A DNA stretch of 40,725 bases from Lysobacterales bacterium. GTDB lineage: Bacteria > Pseudomonadota > Gammaproteobacteria > Xanthomonadales > Wenzhouxiangellaceae. The position numbers were made by a program, and so were the translations under genes. Each line of letters opens with the position of its first letter. Position 1 is the stretch's first letter. The stretch is taken from NCBI GenBank assembly GCA_022360675.1, contig JAKSCJ010000011.1, positions 1 through 40,725 on the forward strand, in the 5' to 3' direction. The notes beneath the pieces are model-generated. The model had not been told where the DNA came from. It saw only the letters and a list, made by a program, of their open reading frames with translations, and made no database searches. This document shows positions 16,604 through 25,078 of the stretch, piece after piece.

Positions 16604-16627
16604 GCAGCGCGCTACGTGCCTAAGTTC

Positions 16628-16657
16628 AAAAAAGGCTGGTTCGTACCAGCCTTTTTT
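16628..16657. terminator. Bidirectional terminator
   Basis: AAAAAAGGCTGGT (16628-16640), loop TCGT and ACCAGCCTTTTTT (16645-16657). Perfect stem with A and T flanks, between the convergent propeller and exonuclease genes. Confidence 0.93.
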
Positions 16658-16684
16658 ATGCGTATTAAAAACCTAAGCTTGCAC

Positions 16685-17575
16685 TCAACACAGTGCTAAG
16701 CAACGCCTCCGCAACATGGGGCCAAAGCCTAAGTCGTCGAATAAACGCTCTAAGGTGGCGCTAGAACCTGTACCGCGTTCTGCTTCTGGGTTTGCCACCA
16801 CCTCTGGAATATCGCAGCAGATCTCGGTGAGTTGACGCGCCATAAAGGCAGCATCGCGGTGGTCGTTAAGTTTCTTGGCCACGCTGGCAGCACCACGCAT
16901 TTTGATGCTGGGCACCTGCTCTAAGCCCGACCACAAAGCCTCCCAACTGCCAAAGTGCTGCAATAGCTTCGCGGCGGTTTTTGGACCAATGCCGGGCACA
17001 CCAGGAATGTTATCCACCGCATCGCCGGTGAGCGCCAGATAGTCGGCAATTAAATGGGGAGGCACACCGAAATGGGCTTCAACGGCTGAGGCATCCATTT
17101 TTTTGCGGCGCGATAAATCCCACCACCAATCACCCGGCCCCACCAGTTGGGTGAGATCTTTATCGCTGGTGACAATACAGTTGTTATAGCCGCGCCCACG
17201 CCAAATCTGGCTCATAGTGCCGATTAAATCATCGGCTTCGTAGCGATCGTGGCCATAACAGGGAATGCCCATGGCTTCGCCCAATTCACGACACCAAGCG
17301 AATTGACGCTTCAATTCCTCGGGTGCCGGATCACGATTGGCTTTGTATTCAGGATAAATTTCGTTGCGGTAAGAGCTGGAAAGCGACTCATCGAAAGCCA
17401 ACACCACATGACTGGGCTGCTGTTGCTCTAATAAGCCGCATAAAAATCCGGCAAAACCGTAAACCGCATTCGTCGGACGCCCTTGGGCGTCGCTGAAATC
17501 GGCGGGAACAGAAAACCAGGCGCGGAAGATCTGCACGCTGGCATCAATTAAATAAACCGTGTCTTGTGCACTCAC
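16685..17575 (-). CDS. Stand-alone 5'-3' exonuclease / flap endonuclease
   Basis: A 296-residue nuclease of the FEN family, like the N-terminal domain of DNA polymerase I but free-standing. Metal-binding acidic motifs are intact: LIDASVQIFRAW at the N-terminus, AFDESLSSSYRNEIYPEYKANR, YEADDLIGTM, TSDKDLTQLV and TGDAVDNIPG. The helix-hairpin-helix GVPGIGPKTAAKLLQHFG binds DNA. E. coli Xni (ExoIX) is related; here the acidic set appears complete. The start is GTG at 17575, overlapping the stop of the HNH gene as GTGA, so translation is probably coupled. Expected role: removing flaps or RNA primers in repair. Its pairing with an HNH nuclease is notable. Confidence 0.9.
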   Translation of the reverse strand: MSAQDTVYLIDASVQIFRAWFSVPADFSDAQGRPTNAVYGFAGFLCGLLEQQQPSHVVLAFDESLSSSYRNEIYPEYKANRDPAPEELKRQFAWCRELGEAMGIPCYGHDRYEADDLIGTMSQIWRGRGYNNCIVTSDKDLTQLVGPGDWWWDLSRRKKMDASAVEAHFGVPPHLIADYLALTGDAVDNIPGVPGIGPKTAAKLLQHFGSWEALWSGLEQVPSIKMRGAASVAKKLNDHRDAAFMARQLTEICCDIPEVVANPEAERGTGSSATLERLFDDLGFGPMLRRRCLALC

Positions 17576-18183
17576 AACAATAAAGACTGGCCCTTCTCCA
17601 CCCGGCGCCGCAAAACACTATCACGTGGAAAATGCGCCAGCAGAAACTCCATTTGGTCAGCCAAAATGCGGCGGCCTTGCAAGTATATGTACTCAGCATG
17701 GGTGGGCACAAATGGCACCGCAAGCAATTGCATTCCGGCCTGTTCGGGCGTGCGCCCGGCTTTGTGGTTATTGCAGCGTTTACACGCAGTCACCACATTC
17801 GACCAACGATCTTCGCCTTGTTGGCTGACCGGTTGTACATGATCGCGCGAGAGATTGGAGTCTGGGAACTGAACACCGCAATAAAGACAAAGATTTTGAT
17901 CGCGGCGGAAGAGCGCTCGATTACTGAGGGGAGGCGTGTAGCTTTTGTCGTACAGATGAGGCAGAGGATGAATGCCGTGAGTCGCTAAGATGGCGTTCAC
18001 GGCGATGGTACTTCGATCGCCACTTTTGGCGTTAATGCCACCGTGTAAGGTGTACAACACCCTACCTAAGGAGTAACAGACACGATCCAGCGCAATTAAG
18101 TGCACGGCTTGCTGATGGTTTATCCATTCCATCGGCATTCCGGCAGCATCAGTGCGCAATACTAACTGGTTAAAGTTTTGCAT
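17572..18183 (-). CDS. HNH endonuclease
   Basis: A 203-residue protein with a C-terminal HNH/McrA-type nuclease domain. NLCLYCGVQFPDSNLSRDHVQPVSQQGED has the first zinc Cys pair and the catalytic DH, and TACKRCNNHKAGRTPEQAG has the second Cys pair and the Asn. The first 95 residues have no motif I recognise; this long form is common among proteobacterial HNH proteins of unknown target. ATG 18183 has GAGGTG at 7 bases and is preferred over the TTG five codons upstream. The end overlaps the exonuclease start by 4 bases. No restriction methylase or phage gene is nearby, so I infer a repair role rather than host defence, with low certainty. Confidence 0.88.
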   Translation of the reverse strand: MQNFNQLVLRTDAAGMPMEWINHQQAVHLIALDRVCYSLGRVLYTLHGGINAKSGDRSTIAVNAILATHGIHPLPHLYDKSYTPPLSNRALFRRDQNLCLYCGVQFPDSNLSRDHVQPVSQQGEDRWSNVVTACKRCNNHKAGRTPEQAGMQLLAVPFVPTHAEYIYLQGRRILADQMEFLLAHFPRDSVLRRRVEKGQSLLL

Positions 18184-18543
18184 GACACAGCACCTCAAAC
18201 GAATACGATCTGTCAGATCCCTGCACTGACCCCACGCATTCTAATGAACCGGGCCCAAGGCAAGTTTTAAGACCAGTATGGCTGGCGCTGTATTCATCAG
18301 CAGGCTAGCGACGCTGATGCCACATGCTCAGCCGCTTTTATGGCAACACATTGTGGTGAATTCGCTATGCTGCCTATATCTTGCATTATTCAGACGGAAA
18401 TGCAATCTATTCCACACCTTAACCAGTGGCCATGACAGGTTTGTGAATTCGCTATTCGCTCAGCGGCATGTGCACATACAAGTGCCATCAAATCGAGCGA
18501 AACCCAGTCAATACGCCATGGTCAAAGCCATCAATCGAAGCTA
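18184..18543. other. Divergent HNH-protease intergenic region
   Basis: About 360 bases with no supported gene. The exact 13-base direct repeat GTGAATTCGCTAT occurs at 18356-18368 and 18443-18455, 87 bases apart. A small plus-strand reading frame crosses the region but has no ribosome binding site or recognisable features. The divergent promoters must be here; I could not place them with confidence. Confidence 0.4.
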
Positions 18544-19965
18544 ATGAGTACCGTTACTTCTATGACATCAGCATTCATCTATCCATTTCGCTTAGTACTG
18601 GCGGTTCTGACCCTGTTTTCGCTCGGTGCGCTATCCAGCAACAGCACCGCCGCCTTACCCGCAGCTGTAGATGGCCAACCGCTTCCTTCGCTGGCACCCA
18701 TCTTGGCCGAGGTCACCCCGGCGGTGGTGAATATTCATACCGAAACTCGAGTACGCGTTTCCAGCCCCTTGCTGAATGACCCTTTTTTCCGCTATTTCTT
18801 CGATTTACCCAGCGCTCCGCGCGAACGCGTGCAATCCAGTTTGGGTTCGGGCGTTATTGTCGATGCCGAGCGTGGCTATGTGCTCACCAATCATCATGTC
18901 ATTGAAGGTGCCGACGATATCGCCGTGACTCTAGACGACGGCCGCAATTTCGAAGCGCAGCTCATCGGCAGCGACCCCGATACCGACGTGGCGGTGATCC
19001 AAATCGAAGCCGACGATCTAAGCGCGCTGGGGCTGGCCGACTCTCAACAACTGCAAGTGGGCGATTTTGTGGTGGCTGTGGGTAATCCTTTCGGCCTGGG
19101 GCAAACCGTAACCTCGGGTATTGTCAGCGCCTTGGGCCGCAGTGCATTGAGTGGTTTGGCACTGCAAAACTTTATTCAAACCGATGCCTCGATTAACCCA
19201 GGCAACTCCGGCGGTGCTCTGGTTAATTTGCGCGGCGAGTTAGTGGGCATTAACACTGCGATCTTCACGCCCAGTGGCGGCAATGTAGGCATTGGTTTTG
19301 CCATACCTTCAAGCATGGTGCAGCAAGTGATGGAACAACTGCTGCGCTTTGGCGAGGTACGGCGCGGCACTTTAGGCTTAGAAGTGCAGGATTTAACGCC
19401 CGATTTGGCCCGCGCCTTCGATATCGAAAAACCCTCAGGCGTTGTGGTTACCCAAGTTTGGGGCGGCACACCGGCTGCGGAATCAGGCCTGCGAGCGGGC
19501 GATATCATCGTCAAAGCGGGCGGCCAAACCATTAAGCGCAGCCAAGATCTGCGCAATGCCGAAGGCTTAGTGCCGGTGGGCGAAAACATTGCGCTGGAAT
19601 ATCTGCGTGGCGGAAAAACCCGTAACACCCAGGTTCCCATCACCGCCCAAGAAGACATTATTGTTGAGGGCAAAAGCTTAGATCGACGTTTTTCGGGTGC
19701 CGAGTTTGTTCAACGCTCGCGCAAGGGCGACCGCGACAATAGCTGGGTAGCCATTAGCCATGTGGAACCAGGCAGTTACGCTGAGCGCCAAGGGCTGGTC
19801 GAAGGTGATATTGTGCTGGGCATTAAGCGCCGCCGTGTCGAGACACTGAGCCAGTTAGGTGAGGTGGTTCAGCAAAGTAATCAACGCCAGCGCAATCAGC
19901 GTCGGCGCGCTTTGGTGATGCAAATTCAGCGTGGTCGTTATTCTTACCTAGTCACCTTGGAGTAA
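18544..19965 (+). CDS. DegP/DegQ-type periplasmic serine protease
   Basis: A HtrA-family protease/chaperone of the periplasm that degrades misfolded envelope proteins. The 473-residue precursor has a hydrophobic signal at about residues 12-36. The trypsin-like domain carries the full triad: His118 in TNHHVIEGA, Asp148 in DPDTDVAVI and Ser222 in INPGNSGGALV. Two PDZ domains follow; the first contains RRGTLGLEVQDLTPDLA and GTPAAESGLRAGDIIVKAGG, the second is shorter (about 390-473). The length and two PDZ domains fit DegQ/MucD better than DegS. The ribosome binding site is weak. A HAD phosphatase gene begins 4 bases after the stop, with its ribosome binding site inside the end of this gene. Confidence 0.93.
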   Translation: MSTVTSMTSAFIYPFRLVLAVLTLFSLGALSSNSTAALPAAVDGQPLPSLAPILAEVTPAVVNIHTETRVRVSSPLLNDPFFRYFFDLPSAPRERVQSSLGSGVIVDAERGYVLTNHHVIEGADDIAVTLDDGRNFEAQLIGSDPDTDVAVIQIEADDLSALGLADSQQLQVGDFVVAVGNPFGLGQTVTSGIVSALGRSALSGLALQNFIQTDASINPGNSGGALVNLRGELVGINTAIFTPSGGNVGIGFAIPSSMVQQVMEQLLRFGEVRRGTLGLEVQDLTPDLARAFDIEKPSGVVVTQVWGGTPAAESGLRAGDIIVKAGGQTIKRSQDLRNAEGLVPVGENIALEYLRGGKTRNTQVPITAQEDIIVEGKSLDRRFSGAEFVQRSRKGDRDNSWVAISHVEPGSYAERQGLVEGDIVLGIKRRRVETLSQLGEVVQQSNQRQRNQRRRALVMQIQRGRYSYLVTLE

Positions 19966-19969
19966 CAGC

Positions 19970-20716
19970 GTGGCGTCTACCATTACCAGCCCGCAGCACT
20001 CAGGCTTAACCGAACACATCGACTTTCAGCGCGTGCGCGTGATCAGTTTAGATCTAGACGACACACTCTGGCCCATCATGCCCGCCATTGATCGGGCCGA
20101 TAACATGGTGATGGCCTGGTTTCAACAACACGCCCCACGAGTCGCCCAACGCTACGATGTGGCGGGCATTCGTGAGTTGCGCCACGAAATCAGCGAGCGC
20201 CATCCCCATCTGAGCCACGATTTAGGCGCACTCAGGCGCTTGTGTTTTCGCCTGGCTTTGCAAACCTGCGCCTACGACCCACGTTTAGCTCAACCCGCCT
20301 GGGAGCTTTACTATCAGTATCGTTTAGCTGTTGAGCTCTATCCCGATGCCCGGCGTTTACTTCAGCGTTTATCGTGCAAGCTGCCATTGGTGGCCGTCAC
20401 CAACGGCAATGCCGACTTACAACGAATTGGCTTAGGCCATCACTTCCGGTTATGTCTACGCGCCGCCGATGTGGGCCTGCGCAAACCTGATCCAGCGATT
20501 TGGCAGCTGTTGAGTAAACGCTTAAAGCTGGCACCCGAACATATTTTGCATGTTGGTGATCATCCCTTAGAAGACGCCGAAAGCGCTCGCCAAGCTGGTT
20601 TACAAGCATTGTGGCTAAATCGTAACGAAAAACCCTGGCCACAAAACAGTATTGCCACACCTGACATTCAACATTTAGATCAATTAACCGAATCGTATTT
20701 AGCATTTTTAGCCTGA
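19970..20716 (+). CDS. HAD family hydrolase (YigB-like)
   Basis: A 248-residue haloacid-dehalogenase-type phosphatase. Motif I is VISLDLDDTLWP with the nucleophile Asp, motif II VAVTNGNADLQ, motif III the Lys in LRKPDPAIW, and motif IV HVGDHPLEDAESARQAG. A helical cap separates motifs I and II. The best resemblance I can recall is E. coli YigB, which dephosphorylates a riboflavin precursor, but HAD substrate calls from sequence are unreliable. The start is GTG 19970 with GGAG 7 bases upstream, located in the last codons of the protease gene, so the two form an operon. The stop codon opens the perfect palindrome TGAAAATATTTTCA (20714-20727). Confidence 0.85.
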   Translation: MASTITSPQHSGLTEHIDFQRVRVISLDLDDTLWPIMPAIDRADNMVMAWFQQHAPRVAQRYDVAGIRELRHEISERHPHLSHDLGALRRLCFRLALQTCAYDPRLAQPAWELYYQYRLAVELYPDARRLLQRLSCKLPLVAVTNGNADLQRIGLGHHFRLCLRAADVGLRKPDPAIWQLLSKRLKLAPEHILHVGDHPLEDAESARQAGLQALWLNRNEKPWPQNSIATPDIQHLDQLTESYLAFLA

Positions 20717-20747
20717 AAATATTTTCACAACACACACCAGACAAGCT

Positions 20748-20926
20748 TGCTACTATGCTGTGCGCGCCGGGCAGGCCAAAACTGCCCGCGCTTCCACGAG
20801 AACGTGTTCTCTAAGGGATTATCGACTAGCCAGGGACGCCGCACCGAATACAAGATCAGCATCGTCACGAGCTGGCATGCGGGTGCCCTGAAGATGACAA
20901 ACGCGTGACGAATGCCCGGCTATAAT
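20748..20926 (+). promoter_or_regulatory. Two putative promoters and a structured segment before the aminopeptidase gene
   Basis: A TGC-TACTAT extended -10 lies at 20748-20756. It is followed by a hairpin with arms CGGGCAG (20768-20774) and CTGCCCG (20782-20788), then an inverted repeat GAGAAC-GT-GTTCTC (20798-20811). A consensus TATAAT sits at 20921-20926, just before the aminopeptidase gene. The first promoter and the hairpins may define a leader or a small RNA. The second TATAAT rules out the in-frame ATG at 20912 as translation start for transcripts from that promoter. Confidence 0.45.
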
Positions 20927-20953
20927 GCGCATTCGAATGACGGGAACCAACGC

Positions 20954-22315
20954 ATGCCTTATACAACAGCAGAACAATGCATCAACCTCTTTTTAGTGAG
21001 CGCCAGCACACTGGATGCCCAGCGCGAGCAGCTAGAACCGTTTCAACAACAATGGCTCGAGCACAATGCCTTCGACGCCAGCCCAGGGCAGTTCATTAAC
21101 CTTCCCAACGCGCAAGGACACATCGACGCGGTTCTCGTCGGTTACGATCCAAATCAAGTTCTCACCGCTTTAGGTGCGGTATCGCCTGCACTGGCCGCCG
21201 GCGACTATCGCCTTGCCGCCGTTCCTGACGGCATGGATGAAAAGTTGTTGCTGCTGGGCTGGAGTTTGGGTCAATATCGCTTCGAGCGTTATAAGTCCCA
21301 AGCCGACAACGGTGCCCGCCTGCATTTACCCGAAGCATTGCGCGATCAAGTTCAAAGCTTGCAACAAGCCCATTTCATGGTGCGCGATTTAATCAACACA
21401 CCGCCGCTAGATTTAAGCCCCAGCGACCTCGCCCAAGCTTGCCGCGACTGTGGCGAGCTGTTTGGTGCCCAAGTGAATGTCGTTGATGGTGAAGCGCTGG
21501 AAAACGATTACCCCGCCATTCACGCCGTGGGTATGGGCAGCGACCGTGGGCCGTGTTTGATCGAATTAACTTGGGGTAAAGATGAACATCCGCTTATTTG
21601 CTTGGCAGGTAAAGGGGTGATCTTCGATACCGGCGGTTTAAACCTGAAAGGTGGCGATCGCATGTTGCACATGAAAAAAGACATGGGCGGCAGCGCCCAC
21701 GCTTTAGCGCTGGCCCGCTTAATCATGGAACAGCAACTGCCCGTGCGCTTCAAAATGTATATCGCAGCGGTCGAGAACATGGTCTCAGGCCGTTCTTATC
21801 GCCCCAGCGATGTCATTAACACCCGCCGCGGTTATACGGTCGAAATCACGAACACCGATGCCGAAGGTCGTGTCGTTTTATGCGATGCACTGCAACGCGC
21901 CTGTGAATCCAAGCCCGAATTGATTATCGACTTCGCCACGCTGACCGGTGCCGCACGCATTGCTTTAGGCCCGGATGTTCCGCCGTTTTTCACCAATCGC
22001 GACGAACTCAGCCAAGCGTTAATGCAAGCCGGCAACGACAGCGCCGATCCGGTTTGGCCACTGCCCTTGGTTGATGGCTACGAGCGCTATTTACACAGCC
22101 ACGTTGCCGACATGACCAATTGCGCCCCCAGCAGCTTTGCCGGTGCCATTAACGCCGCCTTATTCCTGCGCCGTTTTGTGGATGAAGACATTCCTTGGAT
22201 TCACCTCGACATTTACGGTTGGAACAATGGCAGCCGTGCCGCCCGCCCCCGTGGTGGCGAGGCACAAGGCTTACGTGCGGTATTCCAGTTCTTGCAGCAG
22301 CGCTACAGCGCCTAA
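20954..22315 (+). CDS. M17 leucyl aminopeptidase family protein
   Basis: A 453-residue cytosolic metallo-aminopeptidase that releases N-terminal residues from peptides. The catalytic domain shows the M17 blocks: LAGKGVIFDTGGLNLKGG with the metal-binding Lys and Asp, MKKDMGGSA, the signature NTDAEGRVVLCDAL, and FATLTGAARIALG. It is shorter and more divergent at the N-terminus than E. coli PepA (about 500 residues), closer to the PepB-like/short group. ATG 20954 is chosen because a TATAAT ends 27 bases before it; the ribosome binding site is GGGAA. It stands alone with a terminator after it. Confidence 0.92.
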   Translation: MPYTTAEQCINLFLVSASTLDAQREQLEPFQQQWLEHNAFDASPGQFINLPNAQGHIDAVLVGYDPNQVLTALGAVSPALAAGDYRLAAVPDGMDEKLLLLGWSLGQYRFERYKSQADNGARLHLPEALRDQVQSLQQAHFMVRDLINTPPLDLSPSDLAQACRDCGELFGAQVNVVDGEALENDYPAIHAVGMGSDRGPCLIELTWGKDEHPLICLAGKGVIFDTGGLNLKGGDRMLHMKKDMGGSAHALALARLIMEQQLPVRFKMYIAAVENMVSGRSYRPSDVINTRRGYTVEITNTDAEGRVVLCDALQRACESKPELIIDFATLTGAARIALGPDVPPFFTNRDELSQALMQAGNDSADPVWPLPLVDGYERYLHSHVADMTNCAPSSFAGAINAALFLRRFVDEDIPWIHLDIYGWNNGSRAARPRGGEAQGLRAVFQFLQQRYSA

Positions 22316-22339
22316 AGTCACCCCAAATAAGCCGGCCAC

Positions 22340-22391
22340 AAAAAAGCCCTGTTACCTTTGCGTTATCGACGCTTGGCAGCAGGGCTTTTTT
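22340..22391. terminator. Bidirectional terminator after the aminopeptidase gene
   Basis: AAAAAAGCCCTG (22340-22351) pairs with CAGGGCTTTTTT (22380-22391) around a 28-base loop that can itself fold. It lies between convergent genes. Confidence 0.85.
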
Positions 22392-22415
22392 ATATTTGAA
22401 AGACTTCAGCAGATC

Positions 22416-24089
22416 TTAAATCAAGATAATGCCCACCAGTGAGGCAATCACCGCCACAAAGCTCAGCAAGATGGAGTACAAAATACCCAGCAGCAGAAAC
22501 TTAATGCTGGTGAGTATCCAACCCTGGCCATAGACGCGCTTTTGAGCCAGGAACAAATACACAAATAACCAGAGCCATTCCACGCCGCTGGCAATCTCGT
22601 ACCACAAAGGCCCAGTCCCCCACCCGCTCAAAACACCATTCACCCATTCCAGCAAAGAGCCCAAGGCAATCATGGCGTACACAAAAGCATGGTTGTGCAG
22701 AGCAAAAAGCAAATGCTCCATGTAGTAACGGCGCGAGAAGCAATAGAAGATTTTTAATAACAGCGCAAAGGCAGGCAGCAGCAAAAACATGGTTTGCGGC
22801 AACACTTCTAAAATTGGATCGACAATAATGCGCGGGTCTTTACGGATATCGGGAGCACGCATCTGGAATTCGTGGATTTCCTGATTTAAGCGCTCATTCA
22901 TGCCGTCAGTTAAGAAAGAGAAAGTGAGTGGGTTATCCGTCACATGCCAGGCTTTATCACCAAAGAAGTGCAGCTCAAAGTCATCGTCTTCCTCTTCTTT
23001 ACCACTCAGATTTTCCACCGCTTTAGCCAAGGCCATGGCCTGCATGGCATCTTGGAATCGCTGCACATCTTCAGGCGTTTCCAGCTGTTGTTTGAGATCC
23101 CAGGCTTGCAGGTCGTCGGCGTCGTACCATTTCTCTGAGCCATCACTGTTTTCACCAAAGCTAAAGCGTTGATCATCGTTCACGCCCCATTGCTCTAGCA
23201 GCGCTTCCATATTGTCGAGTGCGGCTTTACGCTCTTCAAAGCTGCCATCAACACCCACCAAGGCTGCTTTCATTTGCTCCTGCATGGTGGCCGCATCGGG
23301 TGGTGTGGGTACGCTGGGTGATGCTTCATCCTCAGCGGGCCCGATTTCGACCACAGGCTCTTTTTCGGGTGTTGGCCGCTGTTCGTCGGCCTGCGCCAAA
23401 GTTGGCGATGATTCAGGTACCGGGGGAGCTGCTACTTCGCTCGATGATGCCGCACCGGCCACCGGGGTTTCCGACCCCGCAACAGCTTGCTCCGCCGCCC
23501 CAGCTATGGCCTCATTTAAAGAGCCATCGGCTTCGCCTTCAGTTGCCTGTTTTGCACGTTCCTCTTCTCTGATCGCATTGGCAGCCTGGACCAACTCACC
23601 ATCGCTTTCCAGTGCGGTATCGACCATGCTGGTGATAATCAAAAACGCGACCAGGCTGCTGAAGAGATACAAGCGAAATGGCGGCGAGTAATGCACTCGG
23701 CGTCCGTACAGGTAGTCGATCGTGAGACGACCCGGACGAAACATGAGCGCTTTTAAAGTGCGCCAGAAGCGACCATCGATACCGATGGAGTCGGCCGCGA
23801 TATCGCGCACCACAGCGGGGAAAAACCGCATGAAGTGGCGTGTGGGTTGGCCACAATGGTGGCAAAACGAACCTTGCAAGGGCGCACCGCAGTTATCGCA
23901 GTGCTCCTCGTTGCCGGCCACGGGTACCGCCTTCACCACACGACCCATCGGCACCGACAACATAAAGGGCGGTGCTATCGCGGGTAGTTCGGGATCGGCA
24001 TGGGCGGGTAGAAACACCCGTGGATGCGCTTTTAGTTGTGCTTTGTAATTATCACTGAGGGCTGGGCCTCGGTGGTCATGAACGCTCAT
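22416..24089 (-). CDS. DUF3667-type zinc-ribbon membrane protein
   Basis: A 557-residue protein of unknown function. A zinc ribbon at about residues 63-82 (CDNCGAPLQGSFCHHCGQ) is followed by the DUF3667-like region (FFPAVVRDIAADSIGIDGRFWRTLKAL, then FRPGRLTIDYLYGRRVHYSPPFRLYLF). The first membrane helix lies near residues 140-160. A long Ala/Glu/Pro-rich, probably disordered insert (about 165-275) and an acidic helical part follow. Four or five membrane helices occupy the C-terminal third. The ATG overlaps the stop of the SDR gene by 4 bases (ATGA), so translation is coupled. The disordered insert is unusual; it is probably periplasmic by helix count, but the topology is inference. Confidence 0.8.
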   Translation of the reverse strand: MSVHDHRGPALSDNYKAQLKAHPRVFLPAHADPELPAIAPPFMLSVPMGRVVKAVPVAGNEEHCDNCGAPLQGSFCHHCGQPTRHFMRFFPAVVRDIAADSIGIDGRFWRTLKALMFRPGRLTIDYLYGRRVHYSPPFRLYLFSSLVAFLIITSMVDTALESDGELVQAANAIREEERAKQATEGEADGSLNEAIAGAAEQAVAGSETPVAGAASSSEVAAPPVPESSPTLAQADEQRPTPEKEPVVEIGPAEDEASPSVPTPPDAATMQEQMKAALVGVDGSFEERKAALDNMEALLEQWGVNDDQRFSFGENSDGSEKWYDADDLQAWDLKQQLETPEDVQRFQDAMQAMALAKAVENLSGKEEEDDDFELHFFGDKAWHVTDNPLTFSFLTDGMNERLNQEIHEFQMRAPDIRKDPRIIVDPILEVLPQTMFLLLPAFALLLKIFYCFSRRYYMEHLLFALHNHAFVYAMIALGSLLEWVNGVLSGWGTGPLWYEIASGVEWLWLFVYLFLAQKRVYGQGWILTSIKFLLLGILYSILLSFVAVIASLVGIILI

Positions 24090-25075
24090 GAAGATTCCAG
24101 TAATCCTGCGCTACGCATCCATTCACAGGTGTCCCGCACCAGCTCCGCCAGCGGGGTTTGTTGATAGTTTAGTTCGTCTATGGCACGACGGGAATCGCAA
24201 TTCATATGCTGTGTGATCATCGCCGCGCCTTCGGGTGTTAAATCGGGCTCTTGCTGGCGCATTCGCCCCCAGTAATCCTGTACCAGTGCCACCAGCTTTA
24301 AAACTACAGCAGGAGTGCTGCGGCGCGGCACTGGGCGCCCGAGCTGGCGGCCGATTTCCGCCACCAATTCCAAGTAGCTGGCCTGTTGACCACCTAATAA
24401 ATAATGTTGTCCGCTGCGCCCTTTATGAAACGCCTGAATATGTGCAGCGGCCACTTGGCGAACGTCGGCAAACACACCACCACCGGGGGGCACACCGGGC
24501 AAACTACCTTCGTTAACCATACGGATCATGCGCGACCAATTATGGCGGTCGTACGGCCCCAAAATATGCGCAGGATGCAAAATCACTGCATCTAAGCCGC
24601 GCTTGGCATGGGCTTGTTTCACAAGATCTTGGGCCGCACGTTTGGTGCGTACATAGTTCATCCAGTCGGCATCTTGGCGCATGGGTGTTTGTTCATCAAA
24701 AGTGCCATGCTGAAAGCCCCACACGGCAAAGGTTGAGGTATGAATAAAACGCCGCGCCTTGTGCGCTAAAGCCACCTCAAGCACATTCGCTGTGCCTTGT
24801 ACATTAATGTGGGTTTGTTGCGTATTATGGGGAGCCCAGACATTGGTACTGGCCGCCACATGGAAAACGGCATCCACAGCTTGTGGCATTGCACGACGTA
24901 AGCTGTCGATATCGGTAATGTCACCGCGATGAATGTGTAAATCCAGATCCGATAAATCCTGCAACTGAGAACTTGGGCGACAAAGAATATGAAGATCCCA
25001 ACCCGCCTCGGCCAGTTGTCGAACTAAATTAATGCCCACAAAGCCGGTGGCTCCGGTTACAAATGCGGTGCTCAT
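24086..25075 (-). CDS. Extended SDR / NAD-dependent epimerase-dehydratase family protein
   Basis: A 329-residue NAD(P)-dependent enzyme of the extended short-chain dehydrogenase group. The N-terminal Rossmann motif is TGATGFVGINLVRQL. VFHVAASTNVWAP matches the conserved HxAA block, STFAVWG holds the active-site Ser/Thr region, and NYVRTKRAAQDLV supplies the YxxxK catalytic pair. LHPAHILGPYDRHNW follows. The overall look is dihydroflavonol-4-reductase/3-beta-HSD-like; the substrate cannot be told. ATG 25075 has AAGGG upstream. This ATG and that of the divergent MATE gene are separated by only 3 bases. Coupled by 4-base overlap to the DUF3667 gene. Confidence 0.88.
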   Translation of the reverse strand: MSTAFVTGATGFVGINLVRQLAEAGWDLHILCRPSSQLQDLSDLDLHIHRGDITDIDSLRRAMPQAVDAVFHVAASTNVWAPHNTQQTHINVQGTANVLEVALAHKARRFIHTSTFAVWGFQHGTFDEQTPMRQDADWMNYVRTKRAAQDLVKQAHAKRGLDAVILHPAHILGPYDRHNWSRMIRMVNEGSLPGVPPGGGVFADVRQVAAAHIQAFHKGRSGQHYLLGGQQASYLELVAEIGRQLGRPVPRRSTPAVVLKLVALVQDYWGRMRQQEPDLTPEGAAMITQHMNCDSRRAIDELNYQQTPLAELVRDTCEWMRSAGLLESS

Positions 25076-25078
25076 AAC

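Noticed and set aside
19176-19673. 165-residue minus-strand open frame inside the DegP/Q-type gene
   Set aside because: It overlaps clear catalytic and PDZ sequence and has no own features.
23212-23691. Plus-strand 159-residue Ala/Ser-rich open frame
   Set aside because: It is the complement of the low-complexity insert of the DUF3667 gene.
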